Notes under the pieces: generated by a model
Told to the model about the DNA's origin: nothing
The model's input: only the letters and a program-made list of their open reading frames with translations
Databases searched by the model: none
NCBI RefSeq assembly: GCF_001667885.1
Contig: NZ_LZJW01000132.1
Span: 1 to 64,000, forward strand
DNA from: Mycobacterium scrofulaceum
GTDB taxonomy: Bacteria; Actinomycetota; Actinomycetes; Mycobacteriales; Mycobacteriaceae
Reading direction: 5' to 3'
Length of the DNA: 64,000 nucleotides
Part shown: positions 8,371-16,917 of the stretch, one piece after another
How the letters are laid out: each line of letters begins with the position of its first letter
Numbering within the stretch: the stretch's first letter is position 1
Made by a program: the position numbers and the translations under genes

Positions 8371-8618
8371 TTCTGACTTCCTTTCGTGGGGCGCCGCCGG
8401 GATTGGCGTCGTCGTTGCGCCAAGTACAAACCGCGGCGCGAGCTACCGATCCCAACGTTGTCCGGCGACCACGGCGACGGGCACGTGGCGTCTTCCGTAA
8501 TCTCGCGGTGAGAGACGGCACCACGGGCGGGCCGGATACGCCCTCGCGGTCACCTGCAAAGGTGGGTCGCTGCGCTCACGGCGCGCGGCAGCCGACGTGG
8601 TGGAAGGAGACGAGCCCG

Positions 8619-9266
8619 ATGATGAACCCGCTCAAGATCGCCGCGCAGGTGACCGAATCGGTTCTGGCGGTGGGCGGTGTGCGGGTCGGCCTCGAGGAGC
8701 CGGCGTACACCCACCAACGGATCACCGACACCGTCGAAATCCGCCGCTACGGTCCGCGGATTGCCGCCGAGACGTTCGTCGACGCGGACGAGAACCGCGC
8801 GCGCGACGTCGGATTCCGGCGGCTCGCGGGATACATATTCGGCGGCAACCGGGACAGTCGATCGATCTCGATGACCGCGCCGGTCAGTCAGCAGTCGAGC
8901 CGCGGCGGGCAGCAGATCGCGATGACAGCGCCCGTCGTCCAGTCCGCCGCCGTCGAGGCCGGCTGGGCCATCCGGTTTTTCATGCCCGCGAAGTGGACGA
9001 TGGACACCCTGCCCACACCGAACGACGATCAGGTCCGGCTCGTCACCGTGCCGCCCGCGACCGTAGCGGTGCTGCGATTTAGCGGCGACCGCAGCCCCAA
9101 GGCAGTCGCCTCCCGCACCGAGGAACTGCTGAACATACTGCGGGACAAGGGGATTGAGCCCGCCGGCGATGCGGAGTCCTGGTTCTACGACCCGCCCTGG
9201 ACGCTGCCGATGCGGCGGCGTAACGAGGTCGCAATTCCCATCGATCCGGCGTCGGCGCCGCGCTAG
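8619..9266 (+). CDS. SOUL-family heme-binding-type protein
   Basis: The AAGGAGA at 8604-8610 selects the ATG at 8619, giving 215 residues; the upstream open frame is spurious. The body is a SOUL/HEBP domain: EEPAYTHQRITDTVEIRRYG at the start, repeated SMTAPV / AMTAPVV motifs, FFMPAKWTMDTLP, and the C-terminal DAESWFYDPPWTLPMRRRNE typical of the family. Members bind heme or tetrapyrroles and are often called heme chaperones; the bacterial role is unproven. It has no convincing signal peptide, though an N-terminal amphipathic helix is possible. Confidence 0.88.
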   Translation: MMNPLKIAAQVTESVLAVGGVRVGLEEPAYTHQRITDTVEIRRYGPRIAAETFVDADENRARDVGFRRLAGYIFGGNRDSRSISMTAPVSQQSSRGGQQIAMTAPVVQSAAVEAGWAIRFFMPAKWTMDTLPTPNDDQVRLVTVPPATVAVLRFSGDRSPKAVASRTEELLNILRDKGIEPAGDAESWFYDPPWTLPMRRRNEVAIPIDPASAPR

Positions 9267-9348
9267 CCGAGCCGGGGTCGGCGGACGTGATGCCCGTGCT
9301 GTCGATCGCGGGCTGCGCGCGCGATGCCCAACGGTACGGTTTCGCGTG

Positions 9349-10182
9349 ATGCGTGATGACAACAAGAAGGTGGACGCGCGGCTGCTCACCGGCGTTTCCG
9401 AAACGGCGCTGCTGACTCTCTACGGAAGGGCACACCAGGCGGCCGCCCCCGACCCGATCATCGACGACCCGATGGCCGTCAAGCTCATCGACTCCATCGA
9501 CTTCGACTTCGAAAAGTTCGGCCGCCGCGGCCAGGAGATGGCGCTGCGATCTTTGGCCGTCGACCGATGCGCGATCGACTATCTCACCGCCCACCCCCGG
9601 GCGACCGTCGTCGCGCTTGCCGAAGGCTTCCAGACGTCCTTCTGGCGCTTGGACCGCGCCCTGCCCGACCCGCAATTCACGTGGGTTTCGGTGGATTTGC
9701 CCCCGGTCGTCGACCTTCGGCGGCGGCTGCTGCCGCATTCGCCGCGGATGACGCATCTCGCCCAGTCCGCCCTCGACTACACCTGGATCGACAAGGTGGA
9801 CGCCGGCAACGGGGTGTTCATCACAGCCGAAGGCCTGTTGATGTACCTGCGGCCCGACGACGCGCTGGAGCTGATCGCTCAGTGCGCCAGAGCCTTTCCC
9901 GGCGGACAGATGTTCTTCGACCTCCCGCCGACCGTGGTCAAGAAGGTCGCACGAAAGGGGCTGCGGTCCTCCAAGCGCTACCGTGTTCCGCCGATGCCCT
10001 TCAGCCTCTCGGTGCGTCAACTGGCGAAGCTGGCGCGCACGACGCCCGGCATCCGCGCGGTGCACGATGTACCGATGCCCGCGGGGCGGGGTGTGTTCTT
10101 CGGGACGCTGTACCCGGCGCTGTGGCGGTTCCCGCCGACGAAGCAGTTCCGCGGTGTCTACGCCCTCCTGGATTTCGGCTGA
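9349..10182 (+). CDS. LCMT-type SAM-dependent methyltransferase
   Basis: A 277-residue class I methyltransferase of the leucine-carboxyl-methyltransferase-like family. It opens with KVDARLLTGVSETALLTLYG, has the post-I acidic strand (WVSVDLPPVVDLRRRL) where SAM normally binds, and the hallmark TAEGLLMYLRPDDALELI. The usual motif I (LAAGLDTR) is degenerate here as ALAEGFQTSFWRLD. It resembles polyketide O-methyltransferases, but the substrate is unknown. ATG at 9349 chosen; GTG at 9346 is an alternative. The stop codon directly abuts the convergent reductase gene. Confidence 0.82.
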   Translation: MRDDNKKVDARLLTGVSETALLTLYGRAHQAAAPDPIIDDPMAVKLIDSIDFDFEKFGRRGQEMALRSLAVDRCAIDYLTAHPRATVVALAEGFQTSFWRLDRALPDPQFTWVSVDLPPVVDLRRRLLPHSPRMTHLAQSALDYTWIDKVDAGNGVFITAEGLLMYLRPDDALELIAQCARAFPGGQMFFDLPPTVVKKVARKGLRSSKRYRVPPMPFSLSVRQLAKLARTTPGIRAVHDVPMPAGRGVFFGTLYPALWRFPPTKQFRGVYALLDFG

Positions 10183-11193
10183 TCAGCCGATCTTGACCAC
10201 CAGCTTGCCGACGTTCTTGCCGTCGAACAGCATGTTGATCGCGGTCGGCAGCTGCTCGAACCCCTCGACGACGGTCTCGAGCGGCTTGAGCTTTCCCGCC
10301 TCGATCAGGCCGGCGATCTCGCCGATCGCTTCCGGGGCGCGCCCGAAGTGGTCGAGGACGATGAAACCCTGCACGGTGGCCCGCTGGATGAGCAGATTGC
10401 CGAACGCGCGCGGGCCGGGTGGGGGGTCTTCGGCGTTGTAGCCCGAGATCAGGCCGCAGAGTGCGACGCGGGCGCCGATGTTGAGGCGCGCGAAGATGGC
10501 GTCCATCAGGTCGCCACCGACGTTCTCGAAATCGACGTCGATGCCGTTCGGTGTCGCCGCCGCCAGCTGGGCGGCCCAATCGTCGGCGCGGTGATCGACC
10601 GCCGCGTCGAAGCCCAGCTGATCGGTGAGCAGCGCGCACTTCTCGGGACCCCCCGCGATTCCGACGACACGAGCCCCGGCCGCCTTGGCGAGTTGCCCGG
10701 CGACCGAGCCGACCGCGCCGGCCGCCGCGGAGACGACCACGGTCTCACCGGGCCGAGGCTTGCCGATCTCGCGGATCCCGATCCACGCGGTCAGGCCGGT
10801 CATCCCGAGCGCGCCCAGGTAGGCGCTCGGCGAGATGCCGGGTGCCACGTCCACCGGGTTCACCATCGCCGTGTCCGTGAGGACCGCGTACTCCTGCCAG
10901 CCCAGAAGCCCTTGCACCCGCTGTCCGACCGCGTAGTTGGGGCTCTTGGACGCGACCACCTCGCCGATCCCGGCGGCGCGCATGACCTCACCGAGCCCGA
11001 CCGGGGGGAGGTAAGTCGGGGTGTCGTTGATCCACATGCGGTTGGTCGGGTCGAGCGAGATCCACTCGACGCGCACCAGCGCCTCGCCGTCGGCGATCTC
11101 GGGGATCGCCTCCTCGGTCAGCTCGAAGGTGTCCGGGCCGATGCGGCCGGTGGGGCGTTCGCGAAGCAGGAAACGACGGTTTCGATCGCTCAT
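10183..11193 (-). CDS. zinc-independent MDR-family NADP-dependent oxidoreductase
   Basis: A 336-residue medium-chain reductase of the leukotriene B4 dehydrogenase / double-bond reductase (CurA-like) branch. It starts MSDRNRRFLLRERPTGRIG, lacks the catalytic-zinc Cys and the structural four-Cys lobe, and has the nucleotide-binding AAAGAVGSVAGQLAKAAGA with GIAGG. FENVGGDLMDAIFARLN and GLISGYN are typical. Such enzymes reduce alkenals or enones with NADPH. The much longer open frame to 11946 is antisense to the secreted protein gene, so the ATG at 11193 is used. Only 51 bp separate it from the divergent neighbour. Confidence 0.88.
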   Translation of the reverse strand: MSDRNRRFLLRERPTGRIGPDTFELTEEAIPEIADGEALVRVEWISLDPTNRMWINDTPTYLPPVGLGEVMRAAGIGEVVASKSPNYAVGQRVQGLLGWQEYAVLTDTAMVNPVDVAPGISPSAYLGALGMTGLTAWIGIREIGKPRPGETVVVSAAAGAVGSVAGQLAKAAGARVVGIAGGPEKCALLTDQLGFDAAVDHRADDWAAQLAAATPNGIDVDFENVGGDLMDAIFARLNIGARVALCGLISGYNAEDPPPGPRAFGNLLIQRATVQGFIVLDHFGRAPEAIGEIAGLIEAGKLKPLETVVEGFEQLPTAINMLFDGKNVGKLVVKIG

Positions 11194-11244
11194 ATGCGCA
11201 CCGTACCCTGCAACAAGGGGCCGCCGAACGAAAGGTTTTCCGCG

Positions 11245-11919
11245 GTGAACGTGATGTCGCGAATCGTCGTAGTCCCCGTAACCGCGCTGTCGATCGCGGC
11301 CCTGTCGCCGCCCGGTTCGGCCGCCGCGGAGCCGCCGCCCACCCAGCAGATCACCGTCGTCGCCGTCGGACCCGACGGCAAAGCGATCAACGGTTACCAC
11401 GTCGCGTCCGGGCCGGGCGACGTCGGCCAGGCCAGCGACTGCAGCACGCCGTCGCCGTCGGCGGTGGCCGACAACGTCTACTCCTGCTCGCCGAGCGCGG
11501 TCGGGGCCGGCACCTGTTGGCCGTCGACGCCGGGATCGCTGCTGTGCGTGGACGATCCCTGGGACAGGAGCATGCATCGCGTGACGTATGACCGTCCGCT
11601 TCCGCCCGTGACCGCGCCCGCGACCCCGGACCCGTTTGCGCTGACGCTCGACGACGGCACCCGTTGCCGGCTCCGTAACGGCGGGGCCTGGGGTTGGCGC
11701 GCCGACGGCTACGAGGGCGCCTACTGGTGCGGCGACCCGCACGCGAACCTCTCGGTGCTGTGGCTGCCCAGCCAGGGCGCCGGGAGTTGCATCGACCGCT
11801 CGGGCGCGGCGTGGACCGTCAAGGTCGGTCAGCTCGGCGCGGGGGAGGCGAGCCTGCCCCCGCCCCAAACCCGGACGGTGACCGAAGCGTGGTTCGCGGG
11901 GGGCAAGGCCGGTCAATAG
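11245..11919 (+). CDS. secreted protein of unknown function
   Basis: A 224-residue protein with an N-terminal signal peptide (hydrophobic core VVVPVTALSIAALSPPG, likely cleavage after SAAAEP). The AAAGG at 11231-11235 supports the GTG at 11245, with ATG at 11254 as alternative. The mature part has about ten cysteines in spaced pairs (SDCSTPSP, YSCSPS, GTCWPS, LLCVDD, TRCRLR, YWCGD, GSCID), suggesting a disulfide-rich exported domain. I do not recognise the family. It is divergent from the MDR reductase and 30 bp before a methyltransferase on the same strand. Confidence 0.75.
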   Translation: MNVMSRIVVVPVTALSIAALSPPGSAAAEPPPTQQITVVAVGPDGKAINGYHVASGPGDVGQASDCSTPSPSAVADNVYSCSPSAVGAGTCWPSTPGSLLCVDDPWDRSMHRVTYDRPLPPVTAPATPDPFALTLDDGTRCRLRNGGAWGWRADGYEGAYWCGDPHANLSVLWLPSQGAGSCIDRSGAAWTVKVGQLGAGEASLPPPQTRTVTEAWFAGGKAGQ

Positions 11920-11948
11920 GCCGGCGCGGGTGCTGCTATAACCCACGT

Positions 11949-12794
11949 ATGTCAGCCCCCAGACACACGATCACCCACGTTTCGGACACCGCCCGCTGGA
12001 CCGCGTTGCACCGGGCGACCGAAACCGCCCGTCCCGACGCCCTTTTCAGCGACCCGCTTGCCGAGCGCCTCGCCGGCGAACACGGCCGCGAGATCGTGGC
12101 CAACGTGCCGCGGTCGACCCGCAACGGCTGGTGGCTCGTCGCGCGCACCAAGATCATCGACGACGCCATCACCGAAGCGATCGCCGCCGGCTGTGACCGG
12201 GTGCTGAACCTCGCCGCCGGCCTGGACACGCGGCCCTACCGGCTCGACCTCCCGGCCGATTTCACCTGGGTGGAGGCGGACCTGCCGAAATTGCTCGGGG
12301 AGAAGACGCAGTTGCTGGCCGACGAGACGCCGCGGTGCCGGCTGACCCGCATGGCCGTCGACCTGGCCGACGCCGCGGCCCGCCAGGACTTCCTCGACGA
12401 GGCCCTGGCCGGCGCGGCCCAGGCGCTGGTGCTGACCGAGGGCCTATTGATGTACCTGGAGGACAGCGACGTCGTCGCGCTCTCCGCGGCGATCACGCGA
12501 CCCGAGGTCAGGTGGTGGATGCTGGACTTCGCGGGCCCCGGCCTCAAGAAGATGATGAACAAGAAGATGGCCGGCATGCTGCAGAACGCGCCGTTCAAGT
12601 TCGCACCCGAGAACGGGTTGGCCTACTTCGAGGACCTCGGCTGGCGCACCGTCGACGTGCAGGCGCTCTATCTCGCCGCCCACCGGTTCCGTCGCTTGCC
12701 GGTGTGGATGCGCCCGCTCGCCTGGCTGCCCCAGCCGGACCCGCGGCACCCGGGAGGCAGGGCGTGGAGCGCCACCGCCCTGCTCACGCGCTGA
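11949..12794 (+). CDS. LCMT-type SAM-dependent methyltransferase
   Basis: A 281-residue class I methyltransferase of the leucine-carboxyl-methyltransferase-like group. Motif I is intact (VLNLAAGLDTRPYRLDL), followed by FTWVEADLPKLLGEK and the family signature VLTEGLLMYLEDSDVVAL. It is a clear paralogue of the protein at 9349-10182, but with a canonical SAM site. Substrate unknown. The start ATG at 11949 gives MSAPRHTITHVSDTARWTAL. It converges on the GH16 gene with six bases between stops. Confidence 0.88.
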   Translation: MSAPRHTITHVSDTARWTALHRATETARPDALFSDPLAERLAGEHGREIVANVPRSTRNGWWLVARTKIIDDAITEAIAAGCDRVLNLAAGLDTRPYRLDLPADFTWVEADLPKLLGEKTQLLADETPRCRLTRMAVDLADAAARQDFLDEALAGAAQALVLTEGLLMYLEDSDVVALSAAITRPEVRWWMLDFAGPGLKKMMNKKMAGMLQNAPFKFAPENGLAYFEDLGWRTVDVQALYLAAHRFRRLPVWMRPLAWLPQPDPRHPGGRAWSATALLTR

Positions 12795-12800
12795 GCGCGA

Positions 12801-13655
12801 CTACCAGACGCGGATCCAGTCGACGAGCATGTCAGCAGGATAGGTCCCCGGCCCGGGATCGCCGCCACCGGAACCCGCCACCGCCAGGTTGAACACCGGG
12901 TAGACCGTGTAGCCGGGCCCGTTGAACGGCCAATCCGGCAGGGAGCTGGCCGGCACGTCGAAGTAGGGCTGCGCGCCGTCGGCATAGTCCTTCCAGAACC
13001 GGATGCCCGCCTCGTCCCACTGGGTTCGCCAGGTGTGCCAGCCGCTGTCCATCGCGATGTTGTGGGTCTTCCACTCTCCACCGTTGGCCTTGGCGTGGAC
13101 GGTGGTGGCCGAGGGCCAGCTGCCGTTGCCGTACCACTCCATGACGTCGATCTCGCCCTGGTCCTCGTTGCCAAGCCAATAGGCCGGCCAGGCGCCCGCC
13201 GTCAGGCAGTTGAGCTTGATGCGGGCTTCCCAGGTGTGGCCGACGCCGCCGCGCCAGAGGCTTTGAACCTTCCCGCTGTAGTAAGTGGGGCCGTCTTTCG
13301 CCGCCCGGAGCACGAGATTCGAGTTCCCGTCGAGGAAGACGTTGCGCCGGTCGTCGCGGTACTGCCCGATGTGCTCGGGCTGCTCCCAGTAGGTCGGGTC
13401 TTTGATCGTCTCGCGGGCCCTGGCCACCGTCCACTTCGACGCGTCGGGCGCCGAGCCGGCGGGGCCGTCGAATTCGTCGTGGAAAATGTAGCTGCCGGTT
13501 TGGCCGCTGGGCGCGTCGGGAGCGGGCGGGCGATCCGCCGGCGATTCCCGTCCCGACGGGCGGGCCCGGGCTTCCGGCGCAGGCAGCGCGGCTGCCAGCA
13601 CGCCGATCCCGGTCGTCAACATCATGCGGCGGCGATCCATCTTGGGCATACGCAA
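12801..13655 (-). CDS. Tat-exported glycoside hydrolase family 16 (beta-glucanase-like)
   Basis: A 284-residue exported enzyme. A twin-arginine motif (MDRRRMMLTTG) leads into a hydrophobic core ending ALPAPEARA, so Tat export is likely. After a Pro-rich linker the GH16 domain begins YIFHDEFDGPAG and carries the catalytic signature EIDVMEW, where the first Glu is nucleophile and the last the acid/base. Trp-rich carbohydrate-binding positions (WPAYWLGN, WHTWRTQWDE) are present. It resembles the Rv0315 type of mycobacterial glucanases. Expected action is on beta-1,3(4)-glucans outside the cell or in the envelope. Confidence 0.9.
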   Translation of the reverse strand: MRMPKMDRRRMMLTTGIGVLAAALPAPEARARPSGRESPADRPPAPDAPSGQTGSYIFHDEFDGPAGSAPDASKWTVARARETIKDPTYWEQPEHIGQYRDDRRNVFLDGNSNLVLRAAKDGPTYYSGKVQSLWRGGVGHTWEARIKLNCLTAGAWPAYWLGNEDQGEIDVMEWYGNGSWPSATTVHAKANGGEWKTHNIAMDSGWHTWRTQWDEAGIRFWKDYADGAQPYFDVPASSLPDWPFNGPGYTVYPVFNLAVAGSGGGDPGPGTYPADMLVDWIRVW

Positions 13656-13785
13656 GGGACCCTAGCAGTCGCCATCGCGGCGACCGAACCGGGAATTGTT
13701 GTCGGTGGCCCCCACTAACATTTCGAATCGCCGGCGGGCCAGCGCGGACGACGGTGCGAAGCGGCTGAAGGATTAGTCAAAATTC

Positions 13786-13902
13786 ATGGCTAATTCTCAA
13801 CTTCGTGGGTGGTTTGGTCTCAGGATCGGCCGGGCATTCTGGGATCACAAGCCGATAACCACAAGTCGTAGAGCTTTTGCGGGTTGCGCTGAGAGGAGTT
13901 AA
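13786..13902 (+). CDS. possible 38-residue small ORF upstream of a small gene
   Basis: An ATG frame of 38 codons starting MANSQLRGWFGL and ending 5 bp before the GTG of the next small gene. Its last codons contain the Shine-Dalgarno of that gene. Its start MANS resembles the MANT start of its neighbour. The region is less GC-rich than average, and no good ribosome site precedes the ATG. It could be a leader peptide or chance frame; support is weak. Confidence 0.25.
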   Translation: MANSQLRGWFGLRIGRAFWDHKPITTSRRAFAGCAERS

Positions 13903-13907
13903 CGATC

Positions 13908-14114
13908 GTGGCTAATACAACGGGAGCGACGGTTATTTTCCTTCAGTCCCACCCGATATGGACCGCGGCCCAGCGTCACGAGCGCGAACGCAACGAGGCG
14001 ATGCGCCGCCATCCCGCCTTCCGCGCCCGTCAGCGCGCCGCGGTGGCCGGCGGCGAGGTCGTCCCGCTTGTCCGCGACTTCAAGCTGTACTCGAGCACGA
14101 ACACCCCGGCCTGA
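13908..14114 (+). CDS. small hypothetical protein
   Basis: A 68-residue basic protein starting with GTG at 13908, with GAGAGGAG at 13891-13898 as a good ribosome site. A short hydrophobic start (GATVIFLQSHPIW) is followed by a helical Arg/Glu-rich stretch (QRHERERNEAMRRHPAFRA) and ends YSSTNTPA. No recognised domain. The opposite strand is also open, but only this frame has a Shine-Dalgarno. Function unknown. Confidence 0.55.
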   Translation: MANTTGATVIFLQSHPIWTAAQRHERERNEAMRRHPAFRARQRAAVAGGEVVPLVRDFKLYSSTNTPA

Positions 14115-14171
14115 GAATTCCGAGCGCAAATTGCGCCGAAGCGGCGACTCAGTCTTTGTCGCCCGGCGGGG

Positions 14172-14342
14172 TTAGTCGCCCGCAAAAACGATCCGATAAC
14201 TTCCCGCGTCCGGCGCCCTGACCCGGTCGGTCCGCTCGAAGCCGGCTTTCGGCAGTTTTTCAATTACCGCTGTCGCCTTCGCGGCGGGAAGCGCGGCCGG
14301 TCGCGAGAAGGGATGGGCAACAATTGCTTTGCGGCGCGGCAT
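14172..14342 (-). CDS. possible 56-residue small protein
   Basis: A frame of 57 codons on the minus strand starts MPRRKAIVAHPFSRPAALP and ends GSYRIVFAGD. The second half has strong third-position G/C bias and reads like the end of a folded domain (VIEKLPKAGFERTDRVRAPD). It lies 51 bp downstream of the cutinase gene on the same strand, so it could be co-transcribed. No clear Shine-Dalgarno is seen, so it may also be a leftover C-terminal piece of a longer gene. Family not recognised. Confidence 0.4.
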   Translation of the reverse strand: MPRRKAIVAHPFSRPAALPAAKATAVIEKLPKAGFERTDRVRAPDAGSYRIVFAGD

Positions 14343-14393
14343 ACTGCGCGTGCGCTGTGGCGCACCGGGGCATCGCCTAGGGGTCTGGCGCGC

Positions 14394-15065
14394 TCAGAGC
14401 TTGCCGGCGACGAAGTCGGCGGCCTGATTGGCCATCCCGGCATCGATGTACGCGCCGGCCAGGTGTTGGGGCCAGTTGGCTTTCCAGGTGTTCGGGTCGG
14501 CGGGGTTGCAGATCGGGTCAGCGCCGTGGCACAGCTCGATGGTCCGGTCGTTGTAGACCGGGCTGAAGTTCGTGATAGGGCCCACCCACTGGCTGCCGTT
14601 GCCGAACAACGCCACGGCGGCGATGTGCTGGTCGGCGCCCGGCGGGAGGGGGCTGTCGAACCCGAACGCGCTGATGGGCGCGGCGAGCACCACGTCGGTC
14701 ACTGCCGCGCCGAGCGAGTAGCCGCCCAGCACCAGCCGGGTATTCGGGCAATTGGTGATCATGTCCTGAACATGGCGGCTCATGTCGTTGGCGCCCTGAG
14801 CGACCTCGGTGTCGGCGGGGTAATTGACGGCATAGACACTGATGTTCTTGTTGACCTTGGAGCGCAGCGCACTGATGAACGCGTTGCCCAGCGCTCCCGC
14901 TCCGGGCGATTCCATTCGGCCACGGGCGAACACCACCTGCACCGGGGGACAGTTGGCGGCCGCGGCGCCGGGAATCGGGGGCGACGGCAGCACAACGGGC
15001 AGCGCCAGCGCGGCCGCGGTAAGAACCGCCGCCAGGCCGATGTCACCGAGTCTGCGGGCGAGCAC
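14394..15065 (-). CDS. cutinase-family secreted esterase (Culp/CFP21-like)
   Basis: A 223-residue alpha/beta-hydrolase with signal peptide (hydrophobic core LAAVLTAAALALPVVLP, cleavage near GAAAA). The mature domain shows the cutinase start PPVQVVFARGRMESPG, the nucleophile Ser117 in GGYSLGA, and candidate Asp183 and His201 flanked by the C-terminal disulfide (ELCHGADPIC). The catalytic triad is therefore complete. Mycobacterial cutinase-like proteins hydrolyse medium-chain esters or phospholipids and lie in the envelope or culture fluid. A second cutinase occurs at 40732-41409. Confidence 0.92.
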   Translation of the reverse strand: MLARRLGDIGLAAVLTAAALALPVVLPSPPIPGAAAANCPPVQVVFARGRMESPGAGALGNAFISALRSKVNKNISVYAVNYPADTEVAQGANDMSRHVQDMITNCPNTRLVLGGYSLGAAVTDVVLAAPISAFGFDSPLPPGADQHIAAVALFGNGSQWVGPITNFSPVYNDRTIELCHGADPICNPADPNTWKANWPQHLAGAYIDAGMANQAADFVAGKL

Positions 15066-15166
15066 AGCATGATCGTAGAGCGATCCCGACTCCGCCGCTG
15101 GTCAATGTGTCGGCCGCCATGGACCACCCCGATCCGGTGACGCCGCTCACCGATAGGTTCGGGGGT

Positions 15167-15829
15167 ATGACTCACACCGACGTCGGTAACACCGAGCGCC
15201 TGTTTGCGTTGGCCGAGCAGGTACGGGGTTTCCTGCCCGCCGATGAGGGGCGTGCGCTCTACGAGGCCGGGCTGCGGTATCTCGGTGGCGGCGTCGGTGT
15301 CGAGATCGGCACCTATTGCGGCAAATCCACGCTGTTGCTCGGTGCGGCCGCCCAACAAACCGCAAGCGTGCTCTACACGGTCGACCACCACCACGGCTCC
15401 GAGGAACACCAGGCCGGCTGGGAGTACCACGACGCCTCGCTGGTCGACGAGGTCACGGGTTTGTTCGACACCCTGCCGACGTTCCGTCGCACGCTCGACG
15501 CCGCGGGGTTGGACGACCACGTCGTCGCCATCGTCGGGAAGTCGCCGGTCGTCGCCACGGGATGGGGGACGCCGCTGCGGTTTCTGTTCATCGACGGCGG
15601 CCACAGCGAGGCCGCGGCGAACCAGGATTTCGACGGCTGGGCGAAGTGGGTCGCCGTCGGCGGGGCGCTGGCCATCCATGACGTGTTCCCGGACCCGCGG
15701 GACGGCGGGCGGCCCCCGTACTACATCTATTGCCGCGCGATCGATTCCGGCACGTTCCGGGAGGTCTCGGCGACCGGATCGTTGCGGGTGCTCGAACGCG
15801 TCAGCGGCGAACCGGGCGCACCGATCTGA
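15167..15829 (+). CDS. class I SAM-dependent methyltransferase (TylF/Methyltransf_24 type)
   Basis: A 220-residue protein: MTHTDVGNTERLFALAEQVR, then motif I GVGVEIGTYCGKSTLLLGAA, an acidic strand VLYTVDHHHGSEEHQAGWE and the DGGHS metal motif (LFIDGGHSEAAANQDF) of Mg-dependent O-methyltransferases and cephalosporin-hydroxylase-like proteins. The ATG at 15167 follows a GGGGG stretch; the frame extends upstream but without a site. It converges on the GT4/methyltransferase/toroid operon with 11 bp between stops and likely belongs to the same pathway. Confidence 0.82.
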   Translation: MTHTDVGNTERLFALAEQVRGFLPADEGRALYEAGLRYLGGGVGVEIGTYCGKSTLLLGAAAQQTASVLYTVDHHHGSEEHQAGWEYHDASLVDEVTGLFDTLPTFRRTLDAAGLDDHVVAIVGKSPVVATGWGTPLRFLFIDGGHSEAAANQDFDGWAKWVAVGGALAIHDVFPDPRDGGRPPYYIYCRAIDSGTFREVSATGSLRVLERVSGEPGAPI

Positions 15830-15840
15830 CCGAACTCAGG

Positions 15841-16917
15841 TCACCAACCGGGCCCGGTCGCGACGCATTCGCAGTCGAAGTCCGTCTGCAGGCCCATCGG
15901 CAGGTCATCACCGCGGAAGATCCCGGCGCCCGCGGTGGTGTTCGACAGCGCGTCCGCGGCGAGAATCATCGCCGCACCGGTCCACGTGGTGCGCTCCTCG
16001 GGCCACCGCTTCCCGTCGGCGAACACCAAACCCGTCCAGTACGAGCCGTCCTCCTCACGGAGATGCTGCATCGCACCGAACTGCCGGTGGGCGGCCGACC
16101 GCTGGCCGATGGCGTCCAGCGCCATCACCAATTCGCATGTCTCCGCGCCGGTTACCCATGGCCGGTCGGCCACGCAGCGAATGCCCAGGCCGCCGACGAC
16201 GAAGGTGTCCCACCGTTCTTGGATCCGCGCGGCCGCCCGGGGCCCGCGCAGCGCGCTGCCGAGGATGGGGTAGTACCAGTCCATCGAGTAGCGATCCTTT
16301 TCGGTGAACGCCTCGGGGTGGGCGGCTATCGCGTGGCCGAGCCGGCCCAGCGCCAGTTCCCACTCGGGCTGCGGCTCGCCAACCAGGGCGGCGAGCGCCA
16401 GGGCGCACCGAATGCTGTGAAAAACGCTCGCGCAGCCGGTCAGCAGCGCTTCCTCCAGGGGGCCGACTTCGCTTCGGGCCCAACAGATCTCGCCGTAGCC
16501 GACCTGCAGGTCAATGACGAAGTCGATCGCCTTGTGCACCACCGGCCACATCCGGGCGGCGAAGCGCCGGTCACCGGTGACGAGCACGTGGTGCCACACT
16601 CCGGTGGCGATATAGGCGCAGAAGTTGCTGTCGCTGTTGCCGTCTTCGACGACCCCCGCGCGCAGCTGGATGGGCCAGGAGCCGTCGGCCCGCTGGGTCC
16701 GGCGACTCCAGTCGAACGCGGCGCGCGCCGGCTCCAGCAGCCCGGCGGCGGTGAGCGCCATCGCGCACTCGACGTGATCCCAGGGGTCGGTGTGGCCGCC
16801 CTCCGACCAGGGGATGGCCCCCGAGGATTCCTGGATGGCTGCGATGGACAGCGCGGTTTGACGACATTGCTCGGGGGAGAGGACGCCCGGGACCGAGGGT
16901 GGGTTAGACCGACGCAA
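15841..16917 (-). CDS. alpha/alpha-toroid protein (prenyltransferase/six-hairpin-glycosidase-like)
   Basis: A 358-residue, all-helical repeat protein. Recurrent GG-W segments (GAIPWSEGGHTDPWDHVECA, ADGSWPIQL, EEDGSYWTGLVF, RTTWTGAAMILA) are spaced like the alpha/alpha-barrel of prenyltransferase/squalene-oxidase-like and six-hairpin glycosidase proteins, which automated pipelines often call prenyltransferase. Whether it is a glycosidase, terpene cyclase or lyase is not clear. Its start overlaps the upstream methyltransferase gene by 14 bp, so translation is coupled. With the GT4 gene it implies an uncharacterised glycoconjugate pathway. Confidence 0.6.
   Translation of the reverse strand: MRRSNPPSVPGVLSPEQCRQTALSIAAIQESSGAIPWSEGGHTDPWDHVECAMALTAAGLLEPARAAFDWSRRTQRADGSWPIQLRAGVVEDGNSDSNFCAYIATGVWHHVLVTGDRRFAARMWPVVHKAIDFVIDLQVGYGEICWARSEVGPLEEALLTGCASVFHSIRCALALAALVGEPQPEWELALGRLGHAIAAHPEAFTEKDRYSMDWYYPILGSALRGPRAAARIQERWDTFVVGGLGIRCVADRPWVTGAETCELVMALDAIGQRSAAHRQFGAMQHLREEDGSYWTGLVFADGKRWPEERTTWTGAAMILAADALSNTTAGAGIFRGDDLPMGLQTDFDCECVATGPGW

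Noticed and set aside
10183..11946. N-terminal extension of the MDR reductase to 587 residues
   Set aside because: The added part is antisense to the secreted protein gene; the family N-terminus begins at 11193.
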